From contig SOIC01000056.1 in NCBI GenBank assembly GCA_004377275.1, positions 1-12,911 of the forward strand: a DNA stretch of 12,911 nucleotides. The letters are read 5' to 3'. Both the position numbers and the translations under genes were made by a program. Below, piece by piece: positions 1 to 6,803 of this stretch (position 1 is the first letter of the stretch; each line of letters starts with the position of its first letter). The stretch comes from Dehalococcoidia bacterium. Lineage in GTDB: Bacteria > Chloroflexota > Dehalococcoidia > E44-bin15. Below the pieces are notes generated by a model. That model was given only the letters and a program-made list of their open reading frames with translations. It did not search any database and was not told the origin of the DNA.

Positions 1-51
1 GGGACGCCCCGCGACCAGGGGATGAACATCATAACCGATTCCAACGCGCAT
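1..51 (-). CDS. ispF: 2-C-methyl-D-erythritol 2,4-cyclodiphosphate synthase, N-terminal fragment
   Basis: Only the first 17 codons lie in the window; the gene runs off the left edge. They read MRVGIGYDVHPLVAGRP, which matches the conserved IspF start (M-R-x-G-x-G-x-D-V-H-x-L). D8 and H10 are the family's first metal ligands. IspF is known to convert CDP-methylerythritol 2-phosphate to methylerythritol 2,4-cyclodiphosphate in the MEP isoprenoid pathway, two steps after IspD, whose gene lies just upstream. The ATG is preceded by AAGGG about 7 bases away. The fragment is short but the motif is distinctive, and the ispD neighbour supports it. Confidence 0.88.
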   Translation of the reverse strand, partial: MRVGIGYDVHPLVAGRP

Positions 52-81
52 CTCTAGCCCTTACTGTCGTTAAAATATAGA

Positions 82-140
82 GGTTATTGCCTAACCTTGC
101 TCCCTTTTTCGCCCTTTTCGCCTCTTTTACCCTTTTTAGC
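82..140 (-). repeat. short A/G-rich tandem repeat in the ispD-ispF gap
   Basis: On the minus strand about five imperfect units follow one another: GGCTAAAAAG, GGTAAAAGA, GGCGAAAAG, GGCGAAAAAG and GGAGCAAGG. A small inverted repeat (GGTTA, 5-base loop, TAACC; 82-96) closes the downstream side, and the hairpin at 159-179 lies upstream. No T-run follows either stem on the minus strand, so neither looks like an intrinsic terminator; ispF may simply be read through from ispD. Confidence 0.5.
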
Positions 141-158
141 CGTATTGTCTTTAGGCAT
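84..158 (-). CDS. possible small K/G/E-rich peptide (24 aa) between ispD and ispF
   Basis: An ATG-to-TAA reading frame of 24 codons fills most of the ispD-ispF gap. The product is very basic and contains four collagen-like G-X-Y triplets (GKRGEKGEKGSK at residues 10-21). It is encoded by a tandem run of 9-10-bp A/G-rich units close to GGCGAAAAG. No good Shine-Dalgarno sequence stands directly before the ATG: the nearest, GAGGT, is about 15 bases upstream inside a 6-bp hairpin (159-164 with 174-179). It could be a real small protein, a translated spacer repeat, or chance coding in a purine-rich tract. I recognise no family. Confidence 0.2.
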   Translation of the reverse strand: MPKDNTAKKGKRGEKGEKGSKVRQ

Positions 159-167
159 CGAGGTTGT

Positions 168-851
168 TCATTGACCTCGTTCCTTATTCTTCAAGAAGGC
201 CTCAGCCAGGTACAGGTCCTCAGGCGTGGTCACCTTGATGTTAGTATCAGAGCCTGGATAGACCTTAACCTTATACCCCAGGTTCTCCACCAGGGTGGCA
301 TCGTCGGTAACATCGCGCTTAGCCTTGCGATAGGCCTCATTTATTATATCGCATCGAAATACCTGGGGTGTCTGCACGGACCAGAGGCGCTGGCGAAGCG
401 GCGTTTCCGCAACGAAAGAGTCTGAGGAAACGACTTTGATAGTATCGGTAACGGGGATGGCGGGGACGGCAGCGCCATATTGGCGGGCCTCATTAAGCCC
501 TTCCTCAATCAGTCCTTGGCTAAGGCAAGGACGAGCCCCATCGTGAATCAACACCCACTGGCAGCCGGAGAGCCTTTGCAGGCCCTCTTTTACGGAATCC
601 TGGCGCCGTGTCCCACCGGGGCATACCTCACTCACCTTTGACCAGCGATACTCCTTAACCAGCTGCCACCCGTCATCCAGCCGCTCTTTGCTTAATACAA
701 TGACCACCTGGTCAATGGCGGGACACATTTGGAATACATCGACAGTATGGGCTAGGAGGGGCTTGCCTGCTAAGTTGGCGAAGATCTTATCTGCTCCACC
801 CATTCGACTGCCTGTGCCAGCGGCAACCACGATGGCGCCGACCTTTTCCAT
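168..851 (-). CDS. ispD: 2-C-methyl-D-erythritol 4-phosphate cytidylyltransferase
   Basis: The product, 227 aa, is the usual length for IspD. This cytosolic enzyme of the MEP pathway joins CTP and methylerythritol 4-phosphate to give CDP-methylerythritol and pyrophosphate. Visible motifs in order are the nucleotide-binding AAGTGSRMG (11-18) with K22 following, HDGARP (103-108), TDDAT (182-186) and NIKVTTPEDL (204-213). K206 falls where the family has its second catalytic lysine. The start ATG lies 3 bp after the stop of the upstream PIN-TRAM gene and is preceded by GGAGTG, so translation is probably coupled. ispF follows 116 bp downstream. Nothing is truncated. Confidence 0.96.
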   Translation of the reverse strand: MEKVGAIVVAAGTGSRMGGADKIFANLAGKPLLAHTVDVFQMCPAIDQVVIVLSKERLDDGWQLVKEYRWSKVSEVCPGGTRRQDSVKEGLQRLSGCQWVLIHDGARPCLSQGLIEEGLNEARQYGAAVPAIPVTDTIKVVSSDSFVAETPLRQRLWSVQTPQVFRCDIINEAYRKAKRDVTDDATLVENLGYKVKVYPGSDTNIKVTTPEDLYLAEAFLKNKERGQ

Positions 852-854
852 ACT

Positions 855-1739
855 TCACTCCGCTTTATGGTGGGCGAAGATCATGCGTCCTGCCGCTGTT
901 TGGAGCACCCTGGTAACCACCACTTCAATGTTGTTATTGAGATAGCGCAGCCCGTCCTCTACCACAATCATCGTTCCATCGTCAAGGAAGCCGAGGCCTT
1001 GCCCGAACTCCTTGCCCTCTTGGATGATCCGAACCTCCATCTCCTCACCGGGCAGCACCACGGGCCTTACCGCATTGGCCAGCTCATTGACGTTGAGTAC
1101 CTGGATTCCTTGGATCTTGGCCACCTGATTCAGGTTGAAATCGTTGGTAATAATGGCACAACCCAGGGCCTTTGCCAGCTTCACCAGCTTACTGTCGACA
1201 TCCGTGACATCCTTGGCATCTATGTCAGAGATCTCCACCGGGATATCGGACTCCTGCTGCAGTTTAGTAAGTATCTCTAGGCCCCGGCGCCCGCGATTGC
1301 GGCGCATCGCATCGTAGGAATCGGCGATGTGGTGCAACTCGTCGAGGACAAATCTGGGGATGATTAGTGAACCCGGGATAAAGCCGGCCTGACCTATGTC
1401 TGCGATGCGCCCATCAATGAGGGTGCTGGTGTCCACGATGAGCTGTCCATTGCGTGGCACCAGACTACCCATGTCTTTCGTTCCTTCAGGTAAAGTGATG
1501 CCAAACATCCGGAATAGCTCCCTTCTCCGTGCTAACGTAATAGGTATGATAACCAGGCAGAGGAAAAGGCTGACAGCAATCGGGGCGATATTTCCCCAGA
1601 GTCCGGGAAGCATGGAAAGGGGAAATGTCAGCAGCACGGAGAGGAGCAGGGCAATCACCAAACCTACGATAGCGGCGACAAAGACAATGGTTGAAGTCTG
1701 CGGGAGCCGATGATGACTCCCCTGATAAGGGGATCTCAT
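855..1739 (-). CDS. yacL: membrane-anchored PIN-TRAM domain protein (YacL type)
   Basis: I place the start at the ATG at 1739, which follows a near-perfect GGAGGAGGT seven bases upstream, giving 294 aa. A TTG 30 bases further out keeps the frame but has no such site. Two hydrophobic segments (about 17-39 and 49-70) make a membrane hairpin. A PIN nuclease fold follows (about 100-225) with acidic residues D103, E134, D182 and D200 in the usual contexts (IVDTSTLIDGR, LDELHHIAD, VDSKL, TNDFN). A TRAM RNA-binding module ends the protein (about 227-290). The family is known from Bacillus YacL, encoded directly upstream of ispD there too. RNase activity is expected from the acidic tetrad, but the substrate is unknown. 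Confidence 0.9.
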   Translation of the reverse strand: MRSPYQGSHHRLPQTSTIVFVAAIVGLVIALLLSVLLTFPLSMLPGLWGNIAPIAVSLFLCLVIIPITLARRRELFRMFGITLPEGTKDMGSLVPRNGQLIVDTSTLIDGRIADIGQAGFIPGSLIIPRFVLDELHHIADSYDAMRRNRGRRGLEILTKLQQESDIPVEISDIDAKDVTDVDSKLVKLAKALGCAIITNDFNLNQVAKIQGIQVLNVNELANAVRPVVLPGEEMEVRIIQEGKEFGQGLGFLDDGTMIVVEDGLRYLNNNIEVVVTRVLQTAAGRMIFAHHKAE

Positions 1740-2158
1740 ATAGGTACCTCCTCCACCCTCCCCAGCCAACAGAAAAGCGGACCAACTTAGACTTAGCGAA
1801 AACTTCCTTTAATATAAAAAAGATTATAACTTAAGAATAGCCTCGCCCTGTTTGCCGGGAGGTAACTTATTGATATACGTTAACACAAAAGGGTGGGGAT
1901 GTCAAAGGGGCGATGTGCGGTGTCCAGGACATTAGTGACACATCACCGCTAGCCCATTGTCGCTGTCATTGCCACCCCTCCGCTTTGCGAGAGTCCGACC
2001 TGTCGGCCTAGTTATCGGGGGAAGTAATCTCAAAGGTGGATGAGCAGGCGTGGGGCGGTGAGATAGATTGCTTCGCTCCGCTCGCAATGACAAGTGAAAG
2101 AGCGACTCACAATGACGCTAGGCTGTCACCCATCTATTTGAGCGAGATCAAGGGGAGC
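1740..2158. other. gene-free, repeat-rich stretch upstream of the yacL-ispD block
   Basis: No convincing coding frame was seen in these 419 bp. The right part (about 1955-2130) holds a recognisable dispersed repeat and degraded relatives (separate entry). Bases 1912-1949 contain overlapping short inverted repeats (GATGTG/CACATC and GCGGTG/CACCGC) that share bases and would exclude each other. Near the yacL start an AT-rich patch contains TATAAT on the minus strand (1823-1828), a possible -10 box about 85 bp before the ATG. I see no good -35 at 16-18 bp, so the promoter call is weak. No intrinsic terminator for the DedA gene is evident. Confidence 0.5.
2061..2091. repeat. dispersed extragenic repeat unit (GTCATTGCGAGCGGAGCGAAGC type)
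   Basis: On the minus strand this reads GTCATTGCGAGCGGAGCGAA followed by GCAATCT, a sequence type I recall as scattered in many copies between genes of diverse bacterial genomes. ATTGC and GCAAT close a small imperfect hairpin around a GC-rich centre. Degenerate fragments lie nearby: GTCATTGC with GCTTTGCGAGAG at about 1965-1993, and CACAATGAC at about 2108-2116. This looks like several overlapping or decayed copies. No coding role is apparent. Confidence 0.6.
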
Positions 2159-2770
2159 TTATCCGATGAGGAAATGGAGTAGCAGGCGCAACGTCCAATA
2201 CCCGGCGAAGGCGATAATCCAGCCCTTGACAGTCTTGCCCAGAAACAGCATGAGGAGGTATTTCCAAAACGGGTAGTGGAGCGCCCCGGCAGCAGCGCCG
2301 GCAAGGTCGAAGGCAGGGTTTGGTGTCCAGGCGAAGAAGAAGAGGACTAGAGAACCCCTCCGCCTCATCCAATCCTTTAACTTAACATAAAATCTCCTTT
2401 TCTCCATGGACGCTCGACCACTATAGCCTGCTATATAGGGGGGGATCTCACCGATGGGTTCTCCTAGCCCCACCATCAGCCCCACAAGCCACGGATTCAG
2501 TATCATGCCCATAAGAAAAACCACAGGCAGGCTGGGTATGGGTACAAGGATGACTACACTACCCAAAATAGAGATCAGGAAAACCCCTAGATAGCCATAG
2601 CCCCAGAGATCGCCTGACAGTCCCCCCATGAAATAAATACCGGCACTGAAGACCAGGATGGAGATTATAGCAACCAGACTGACCCAGTGGCGCCTTATCC
2701 AGCGACCCTTCTTTACCTGCGCGGTAACTTCCTCACCGGTCAGGTCCATGCCCTCGTCGTTCTCGCTCAT
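2159..2770 (-). CDS. DedA/VTT-domain (SNARE-associated) integral membrane protein
   Basis: The start chosen is the ATG at 2770, giving 203 aa; the frame stays open upstream but only as out-of-frame sequence inside clpC. No strong Shine-Dalgarno site is visible, so the start is uncertain by a few codons (a second Met is residue 8). Hydrophobic segments lie near 30-50, 58-80, 82-103, 140-160 and 170-200. The VTT signature is seen as the GLGEPIGEIPPYIAGYSGR region (101-119) and a second half with FFAWTPNPAFDLAGAAAG (145-162). Bacterial DedA-family proteins are linked to membrane homeostasis and lipid flipping, but the substrate here is unknown. It sits 40 bp downstream of clpC on the same strand and is probably co-transcribed. 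Confidence 0.82.
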   Translation of the reverse strand: MSENDEGMDLTGEEVTAQVKKGRWIRRHWVSLVAIISILVFSAGIYFMGGLSGDLWGYGYLGVFLISILGSVVILVPIPSLPVVFLMGMILNPWLVGLMVGLGEPIGEIPPYIAGYSGRASMEKRRFYVKLKDWMRRRGSLVLFFFAWTPNPAFDLAGAAAGALHYPFWKYLLMLFLGKTVKGWIIAFAGYWTLRLLLHFLIG

Positions 2771-2810
2771 ACGCTTTTCATTGAAAGGGTATAGGGAAGG
2801 ATTCGGGAAG

Positions 2811-5219
2811 TCAAGTGGTGAAGGTGAAGCCCTTGGGTCCAGCATCGACCAGGACGCGGTCGCCTTCCTTAAACTCGCCCTGGAGGATCTTTGTGGACAG
2901 TGGGTTCTCCACCTGACGCTGCAGGGTGCGGCGCAGGGGGCGGGCCCCAAATGCCGGGTCGAAGCCCTCCTTGGCGAGCTTAGCCTTGGCCTCCTCGGTA
3001 AGTTCCACGGTGATCTTCCGGTCGGCAAGGCGCTTTTTAACATCCTTCATCATCAAGTCGACGATCTGCTTGATCTGTTCCTCGGTGAGACTCTGGAAGA
3101 TAACGATCTCGTCGAGACGGTTGAGGAACTCGGGGCGAAAGGTCTGTTTCATGGCGGTCTCGATGGCGCCCTTACGGCGTTCATGCTCGCTTTTTGTCTC
3201 CCTGGCGAAGCCTAACGACTGGCGCTGGAACTCCTCGGTGCCAAGGTTCGAGGTCATGATCACCACGGTATTTTTAAAATCAACGGTTCTACCGTGACCA
3301 TCGGTGAGTCTGCCATCCTCCAGGATTTGGAGCAGGATATTCAACACATTGGGGTGCGCCTTTTCCAGCTCGTCAAGGAGGATCACCTTGTAAGGTCGGC
3401 GGCGCACCGCCTCAGTGAGCTGTCCCCCCTCCTCGTAGCCGATATAGCCAGGGGGGGCACCGATAAGGCGAGAAACGGTATGTTTCTCCATGTACTCGGA
3501 CATATCGAGCCGCACCATGGACTCCTCGTCATCAAACATGAACTCGGCCAAGGCACGTGCCAGCTCCGTCTTGCCGACGCCGGTTGGTCCCAGGAAGATG
3601 AAGCTGCCAATCGGTCTCCTGGGGTCTTTGAGCCCTGCTCTCGCCCGCCTGATAGCCTCGGAGACTACCCTAACGGCATCCTCCTGGCCGATGATCCTTT
3701 CATGGATGCGCTCCTCCATCTGAAGGAGCTTCTCCGCCTCCCCTTCCAGCATACGGGACACGGGAATGCCCGTCCAGTTGGAGACGAGCTTGGCGATAGC
3801 CTCCTCATCCACTACGCTGTCGATCCGTGTCTCCTGGAGCCACTTACTCTTTGCCTGATTGTATTCCTCATCGAGGCGGAGCCGCTCCACCTTAAGCTGG
3901 GCGGCGCGCTCGTATTCCCGCCGTTGTGATGCCGCTTCCTCCTCGTGGACTAGCTGCTTCACCCTCTTTTCTAGCTCCTTCACCTCAGCGGGAGCACTCT
4001 CGGTATCGATCCTGAGCTTGGAAGCAGCCTCGTCGATGAGGTCCACCGCTTTATCGGGCAGATAGCGGTCCGAGATATACCGCTGGCCTAGATGGACCGC
4101 AGCCTCAATAGCGGAGTCGGTGATCTGGATCTTGTGGTGCGCCTCATAGCGAGGGCGCAGCCCGTGGAGCATCTCGATGGTGGCCTCCACGCTGGGCTCT
4201 CCAATATAGACTGGTTGCAGTCGCCGCTCCAGCGCTGCGTCCTTCTCGATGTGCTCCCGGTACTCATCCAGCGTGGTTGCGCCGACGCACTGGAGCTCGC
4301 CCCGGGCCAGGGCTGGTTTGAGCATATTGCTGGCATCAATGGCACCCTCAGCAGCCCCGGCGCCGACGACGGTGTGCATCTCATCGATAAAGAGGACGAT
4401 CTCACCACGAGCCTGGCGGATCTCATCCATCACTGCCTTGAGGCGCTCCTCAAACTCGCCGCGGAACTTCGAGCCGGCCACCAGCGCTCCCATATCGAGG
4501 GCGATAACCCGCTTACCTTTAAGCGAATCGGGCACATCATCGGCCATAATCTTCTGGGCGAGGCCCTCCACGATGGCAGTCTTCCCTACACCGGCCTCCC
4601 CGATGATCACCGGGTTATTCTTGGTGCGTCTAGTGAGGACCTGCATAACCCGTTTTATCTCATCCTCGCGCCCGATCACCGGGTCCAGTTTACCCTCGCG
4701 GGCGAGCATGGTGAGGTCGCGACTGTACTTCTCCAGAACGCGGTATTTACTCTCTGCCCTGGGGTCGGTAACCCGCTGTCCTCCGCGGATGTCCTGAAGG
4801 GCTGAGTAGAGCTTTTCCTGGTCGATGCCAAAATCGCCAAGGATGGTGGTGGCATCGCCCTCGCTCTCGGCAGCCATGGCAATAAGTAGATGCTCGGTGC
4901 CGATGAATTCGTCCTTCAGCCTGTCGGCCTCGGAGGCGGCATTTTGCAGGAGCCGCACCGTGCGCGGGGTGGCATAGAGCATCGCCCCTTCATGGGATAT
5001 TTTGGGTGTTTTCTCCAGCGCCTCCTCAACGCGGTGTCGCACCTCATCAGCATTAACTCCCAGCTTGCTCAATATATCGCCGGTTAGACCATGCTCCTGC
5101 TGGAGCAGGGCGAGCAGGATATGCTCCACGTCCCACTGGCTGTGCTGGTAGTTACGCACCAGTTGCTGGGAGAGAGCCAATGCTTCTTGAGCCTGTTCGG
5201 TAAATCGTTCCTGTTGCAT
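2811..5219 (-). CDS. clpC: ATP-dependent unfoldase ClpC (Hsp100/AAA+)
   Basis: The 802-aa product is a two-ring AAA+ unfoldase. Domains in order are the double Clp N-repeat (about 1-145), AAA-1 with Walker A GEAGVGKT (207-214), Walker B VLFIDE (275-280) and arginine finger near R332, a short coiled-coil insert with a UVR-like motif (about 424-450), then AAA-2 with Walker A GPTGVGKT (544-551), Walker B VILLDE (612-617), FRPEFLNRLDE (694-704) and sensor-2 GARPLRR (758-764). The short insert and total length near 810 fit ClpC rather than ClpB (about 860, long M-domain). LGF at 669-671 sits where ClpC carries its ClpP-docking loop, so it probably feeds ClpP protease. A good AGGAG site lies 7 bases before the ATG. 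No ctsR, mcsA or mcsB is adjacent. Confidence 0.93.
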   Translation of the reverse strand: MQQERFTEQAQEALALSQQLVRNYQHSQWDVEHILLALLQQEHGLTGDILSKLGVNADEVRHRVEEALEKTPKISHEGAMLYATPRTVRLLQNAASEADRLKDEFIGTEHLLIAMAAESEGDATTILGDFGIDQEKLYSALQDIRGGQRVTDPRAESKYRVLEKYSRDLTMLAREGKLDPVIGREDEIKRVMQVLTRRTKNNPVIIGEAGVGKTAIVEGLAQKIMADDVPDSLKGKRVIALDMGALVAGSKFRGEFEERLKAVMDEIRQARGEIVLFIDEMHTVVGAGAAEGAIDASNMLKPALARGELQCVGATTLDEYREHIEKDAALERRLQPVYIGEPSVEATIEMLHGLRPRYEAHHKIQITDSAIEAAVHLGQRYISDRYLPDKAVDLIDEAASKLRIDTESAPAEVKELEKRVKQLVHEEEAASQRREYERAAQLKVERLRLDEEYNQAKSKWLQETRIDSVVDEEAIAKLVSNWTGIPVSRMLEGEAEKLLQMEERIHERIIGQEDAVRVVSEAIRRARAGLKDPRRPIGSFIFLGPTGVGKTELARALAEFMFDDEESMVRLDMSEYMEKHTVSRLIGAPPGYIGYEEGGQLTEAVRRRPYKVILLDELEKAHPNVLNILLQILEDGRLTDGHGRTVDFKNTVVIMTSNLGTEEFQRQSLGFARETKSEHERRKGAIETAMKQTFRPEFLNRLDEIVIFQSLTEEQIKQIVDLMMKDVKKRLADRKITVELTEEAKAKLAKEGFDPAFGARPLRRTLQRQVENPLSTKILQGEFKEGDRVLVDAGPKGFTFTT

Positions 5220-5423
5220 TTTTTAACTCCTGTTAATAAAGGTTGAGAAAAATCCTTTACTCTATTTCCAAGGCAGGCGACGGCTAAATCTGCCAAGTTC
5301 AGCGCCATCTCACTTAGGGAAGCCAGTTAGGCCTGCTTTGGTTTCGCGCTGAGCGCATTAAGCCTGAGGGAAGTATAAAACTCGTGCACTGCGTTCCAGC
5401 GCCTCTTGCAACCTCCTCTACGG
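5220..5423 (-). other. hspR-clpC intergenic region, possible clpC promoter
   Basis: A 204-bp gap separates hspR from clpC, long enough for a separate promoter. On the minus strand TATACT (5372-5377) could be a -10 box. The -35 at 16 bp (CTGGAA) is poor, so this is only a candidate. A weak hairpin (GCACTG/CAGCGC, about 5385-5401) lies just after the hspR end but has no T-run. I found no canonical HAIR operator (CTTGAGT-N7-ACTCAAG) here. Confidence 0.3.
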
Positions 5424-5738
5424 CTACAGCCCTGCTTCCCTGAGCCGCTTAATCTCCAGATCCTTCTCCTTTATTATTCTTTCCATCTCAGTGATGCGTT
5501 CGCTGAGGCGGAGGATAACCTCCACCCCGGCGATGTTGACCCCAAGGTCGTCCATCAGCGTCCTGATCTGGCGTAGCCTCCCGATGTCCCGGTTAGAGTA
5601 GAGACGCACCCGCCCGCTGGAGCGCGATGGCTGAATAATCCTCGCCTTCTCATAGTAGCGCAGGGTCTGGGCATGAATGCCGAGCATCCTTGCCGCTACG
5701 CTGATTACATAACAGGGTGTGGAATCATCAAAGTTCAC
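5424..5738 (-). CDS. hspR: HspR-type heat-shock repressor (MerR family)
   Basis: The product is 104 aa. The N-terminal winged helix-turn-helix carries the HspR hallmark YVISVAARMLGIHAQTLR (10-27) with YY at 28-29, followed by RLYSNRDIGRLRQI (45-58) and GVNIAGVEVIL (66-76). The C-terminus is a charged amphipathic helix (about 78-102) suited to dimerisation. In the actinobacterial members HspR represses dnaK/clpB operons using DnaK as co-repressor and binds HAIR sites. Here it follows dnaJ with a 4-bp GTGA overlap; the start is GTG, preceded by GAGGTG. Its place between dnaJ and clpC suggests autoregulation of this chaperone operon, although no consensus HAIR site was seen. Confidence 0.92.
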   Translation of the reverse strand: MNFDDSTPCYVISVAARMLGIHAQTLRYYEKARIIQPSRSSGRVRLYSNRDIGRLRQIRTLMDDLGVNIAGVEVILRLSERITEMERIIKEKDLEIKRLREAGL

Positions 5739-6658
5739 TTTTCACCTCTTTGCGGCTGAGCTTGAATCTCTTTTAACTGCCGGAAGAGCTCCCTTTCCCT
5801 CTCCGTTAGCTTTTGGGGCATGACCACCTTCACCTTGGCGAAGAGGTCGCCCTTCGTGGTAGCGCCCATCCTGGGCATACCCTGCCCCGCGAGGCGAAAT
5901 ACCTTCCCATTCTGGGTCTCAGGGGGGATTTTAAGGGCGAGCTTCCCCTTCAGCGACGATACAGACACCTCGCCGCCGAGCACGGCATCGGTAAGCGGGA
6001 CAGAGACCTCGACATGGAGGTCGCTATCCTTGCGCTGAAAGATATGGTGGGGCTTCACTGCGACTACCAGATAGAGGTCTCCGTTAGGGCCGCCGCCTGG
6101 GCCCGGCCCACCTTTCCCTGCCACCTTTATCCGCGAACCGTCGTTGACACCCGGAGGTATCTTAACCTCGAGGCGGTTGCCTGTCATGTCGGTGACGACC
6201 CTGGTGCTGCCATGATAGGCCTCCTCAAGGGTTACTTCGGTGGCATATTCGATGTCCTGGCCGCGCCTCGGTCTGCGGGTTCTGGTCCTGGTGCCAAAGC
6301 CCCTGGTGAAGCCGCCGAAAAGATCGCTAAGGTTGCCCATGTCGCCAAAGTCAGAGAGGTCGACAAATTCGAAGTGAGTGCCCTTTCCGGGGAAGCCATA
6401 AGGCGCCCCCTGCTGGCCGGCGAACTGTTCGGCATACTGCCAGTTTTCACCAAACCGGTCATATTTCTTTCTCTTCTCGGGGTCGGAGAGGACCTCATAG
6501 GCGGTGGTTATATCCTTGAACCTCGACTCAGCCGACTTATCGCCAGGATTGACATCGGGATGATGCTTACGCGCCAGCCTCCGATAAGCCTGCTTTATCT
6601 CCTTATCGGTGGCATTCCGGTTCAGCCCTAGAATGTTATAGTAGTCCTTACCTGCCAT
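5735..6658 (-). CDS. dnaJ: J-domain co-chaperone, type II DnaJ/CbpA
   Basis: The start is the ATG at 6658 (307 aa), with GAAGGA about 9 bases upstream; a TTG 18 bases further out is less likely. A J-domain (about 4-70) contains the HPD tripeptide (33-35) that stimulates DnaK ATPase. A G/F-rich linker follows (about 80-130), then two beta-sandwich substrate-binding domains (about 135-295) with IPPG and IPPETQNG motifs. The cysteine-rich zinc domain of type I DnaJ is absent, so this is CbpA-like. It is the first gene of the leftward operon with hspR, driven by a consensus promoter. No dnaK or grpE lies in the window. Confidence 0.93.
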   Translation of the reverse strand: MAGKDYYNILGLNRNATDKEIKQAYRRLARKHHPDVNPGDKSAESRFKDITTAYEVLSDPEKRKKYDRFGENWQYAEQFAGQQGAPYGFPGKGTHFEFVDLSDFGDMGNLSDLFGGFTRGFGTRTRTRRPRRGQDIEYATEVTLEEAYHGSTRVVTDMTGNRLEVKIPPGVNDGSRIKVAGKGGPGPGGGPNGDLYLVVAVKPHHIFQRKDSDLHVEVSVPLTDAVLGGEVSVSSLKGKLALKIPPETQNGKVFRLAGQGMPRMGATTKGDLFAKVKVVMPQKLTERERELFRQLKEIQAQPQRGEK

Positions 6659-6681
6659 TTTTAGCTTTTCCTTCAATAATT

Positions 6682-6710
6682 ATTATAAGGTAAATGACAT
6701 AAATTGTCAA
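6682..6710 (-). promoter_or_regulatory. sigma70-type promoter of dnaJ-hspR
   Basis: On the minus strand TTGACA (6705-6710) and TATAAT (6682-6687) stand exactly 17 bp apart, a perfect match to the housekeeping consensus. Transcription would start near 6675, giving a leader of about 16 bases before the dnaJ ATG, enough for its GAAGGA site. So strong a promoter in front of a heat-shock gene suggests control by a repressor, presumably HspR, rather than by an alternative sigma factor. Confidence 0.85.
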
Positions 6711-6759
6711 TACCAATCTTAAACTTATGGTGTTAGAATACTTGACAATAACTTGTTAA
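6704..6759. promoter_or_regulatory. candidate operator half-sites in the dnaJ/hsp20 divergent region
   Basis: Three related 7-mers occur: TTGTCAA (6704-6710), TTGACAA (6742-6748) and TTGTTAA (6753-6759). The last two form an imperfect inverted repeat around a 4-bp spacer and overlap the hsp20 -35. The first overlies the dnaJ -35 and is the exact inverse of the second. They could be regulator-binding sites, or partly just the two -35 boxes in opposite orientation. Neither the HAIR nor the CIRCE consensus fits. Confidence 0.35.
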
Positions 6760-6770
6760 TGTGCTAAATT
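6742..6770 (+). promoter_or_regulatory. sigma70-type promoter of hsp20
   Basis: TTGACA (6742-6747) lies 17 bp before TAAATT (6765-6770, four of six consensus bases). The predicted start is near 6777, leaving a leader of about 27 bases that includes a strong GGAGGAGGT ribosome site at 6788-6796. It faces away from the dnaJ promoter. Confidence 0.75.
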
Positions 6771-6803
6771 AATAATAGATAACAGAGGGAGGAGGTGAAA
6801 CAG

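Noticed and set aside
2771..3043. N-terminal extension of the DedA protein by 91 residues
   Set aside because: The extension lies in clpC coding sequence in another frame, is arginine/proline-rich and lacks any DedA feature. The frame is open only by chance.
4092..4805. 237-codon plus-strand frame inside clpC
   Set aside because: It is antisense to highly conserved ClpC sequence including AAA-1. Its length comes from GC-rich codon use on the opposite strand, and it resembles no protein I know.
2811..5219. Annotation of the Hsp100 gene as clpB
   Set aside because: The middle insert is short and UVR-like, length is 802 aa and an LGF docking tripeptide is present, all of which point to ClpC rather than the ClpB disaggregase.
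5220..5423. Canonical HspR HAIR operator upstream of clpC
   Set aside because: TTGAG and CTC occur near 5243-5263 but with the wrong spacing and incomplete arms.
5813..6631. 272-codon plus-strand frame opposite dnaJ
   Set aside because: It is fully antisense to DnaJ domains with clear motifs, including HPD; no ribosome site and no family resemblance.
6742..6768. CIRCE element (HrcA site) in the hsp20 promoter
   Set aside because: Only a GTGCTAA half (6762-6768) fits; the partner half at 9-bp spacing does not match TTAGCACTC.
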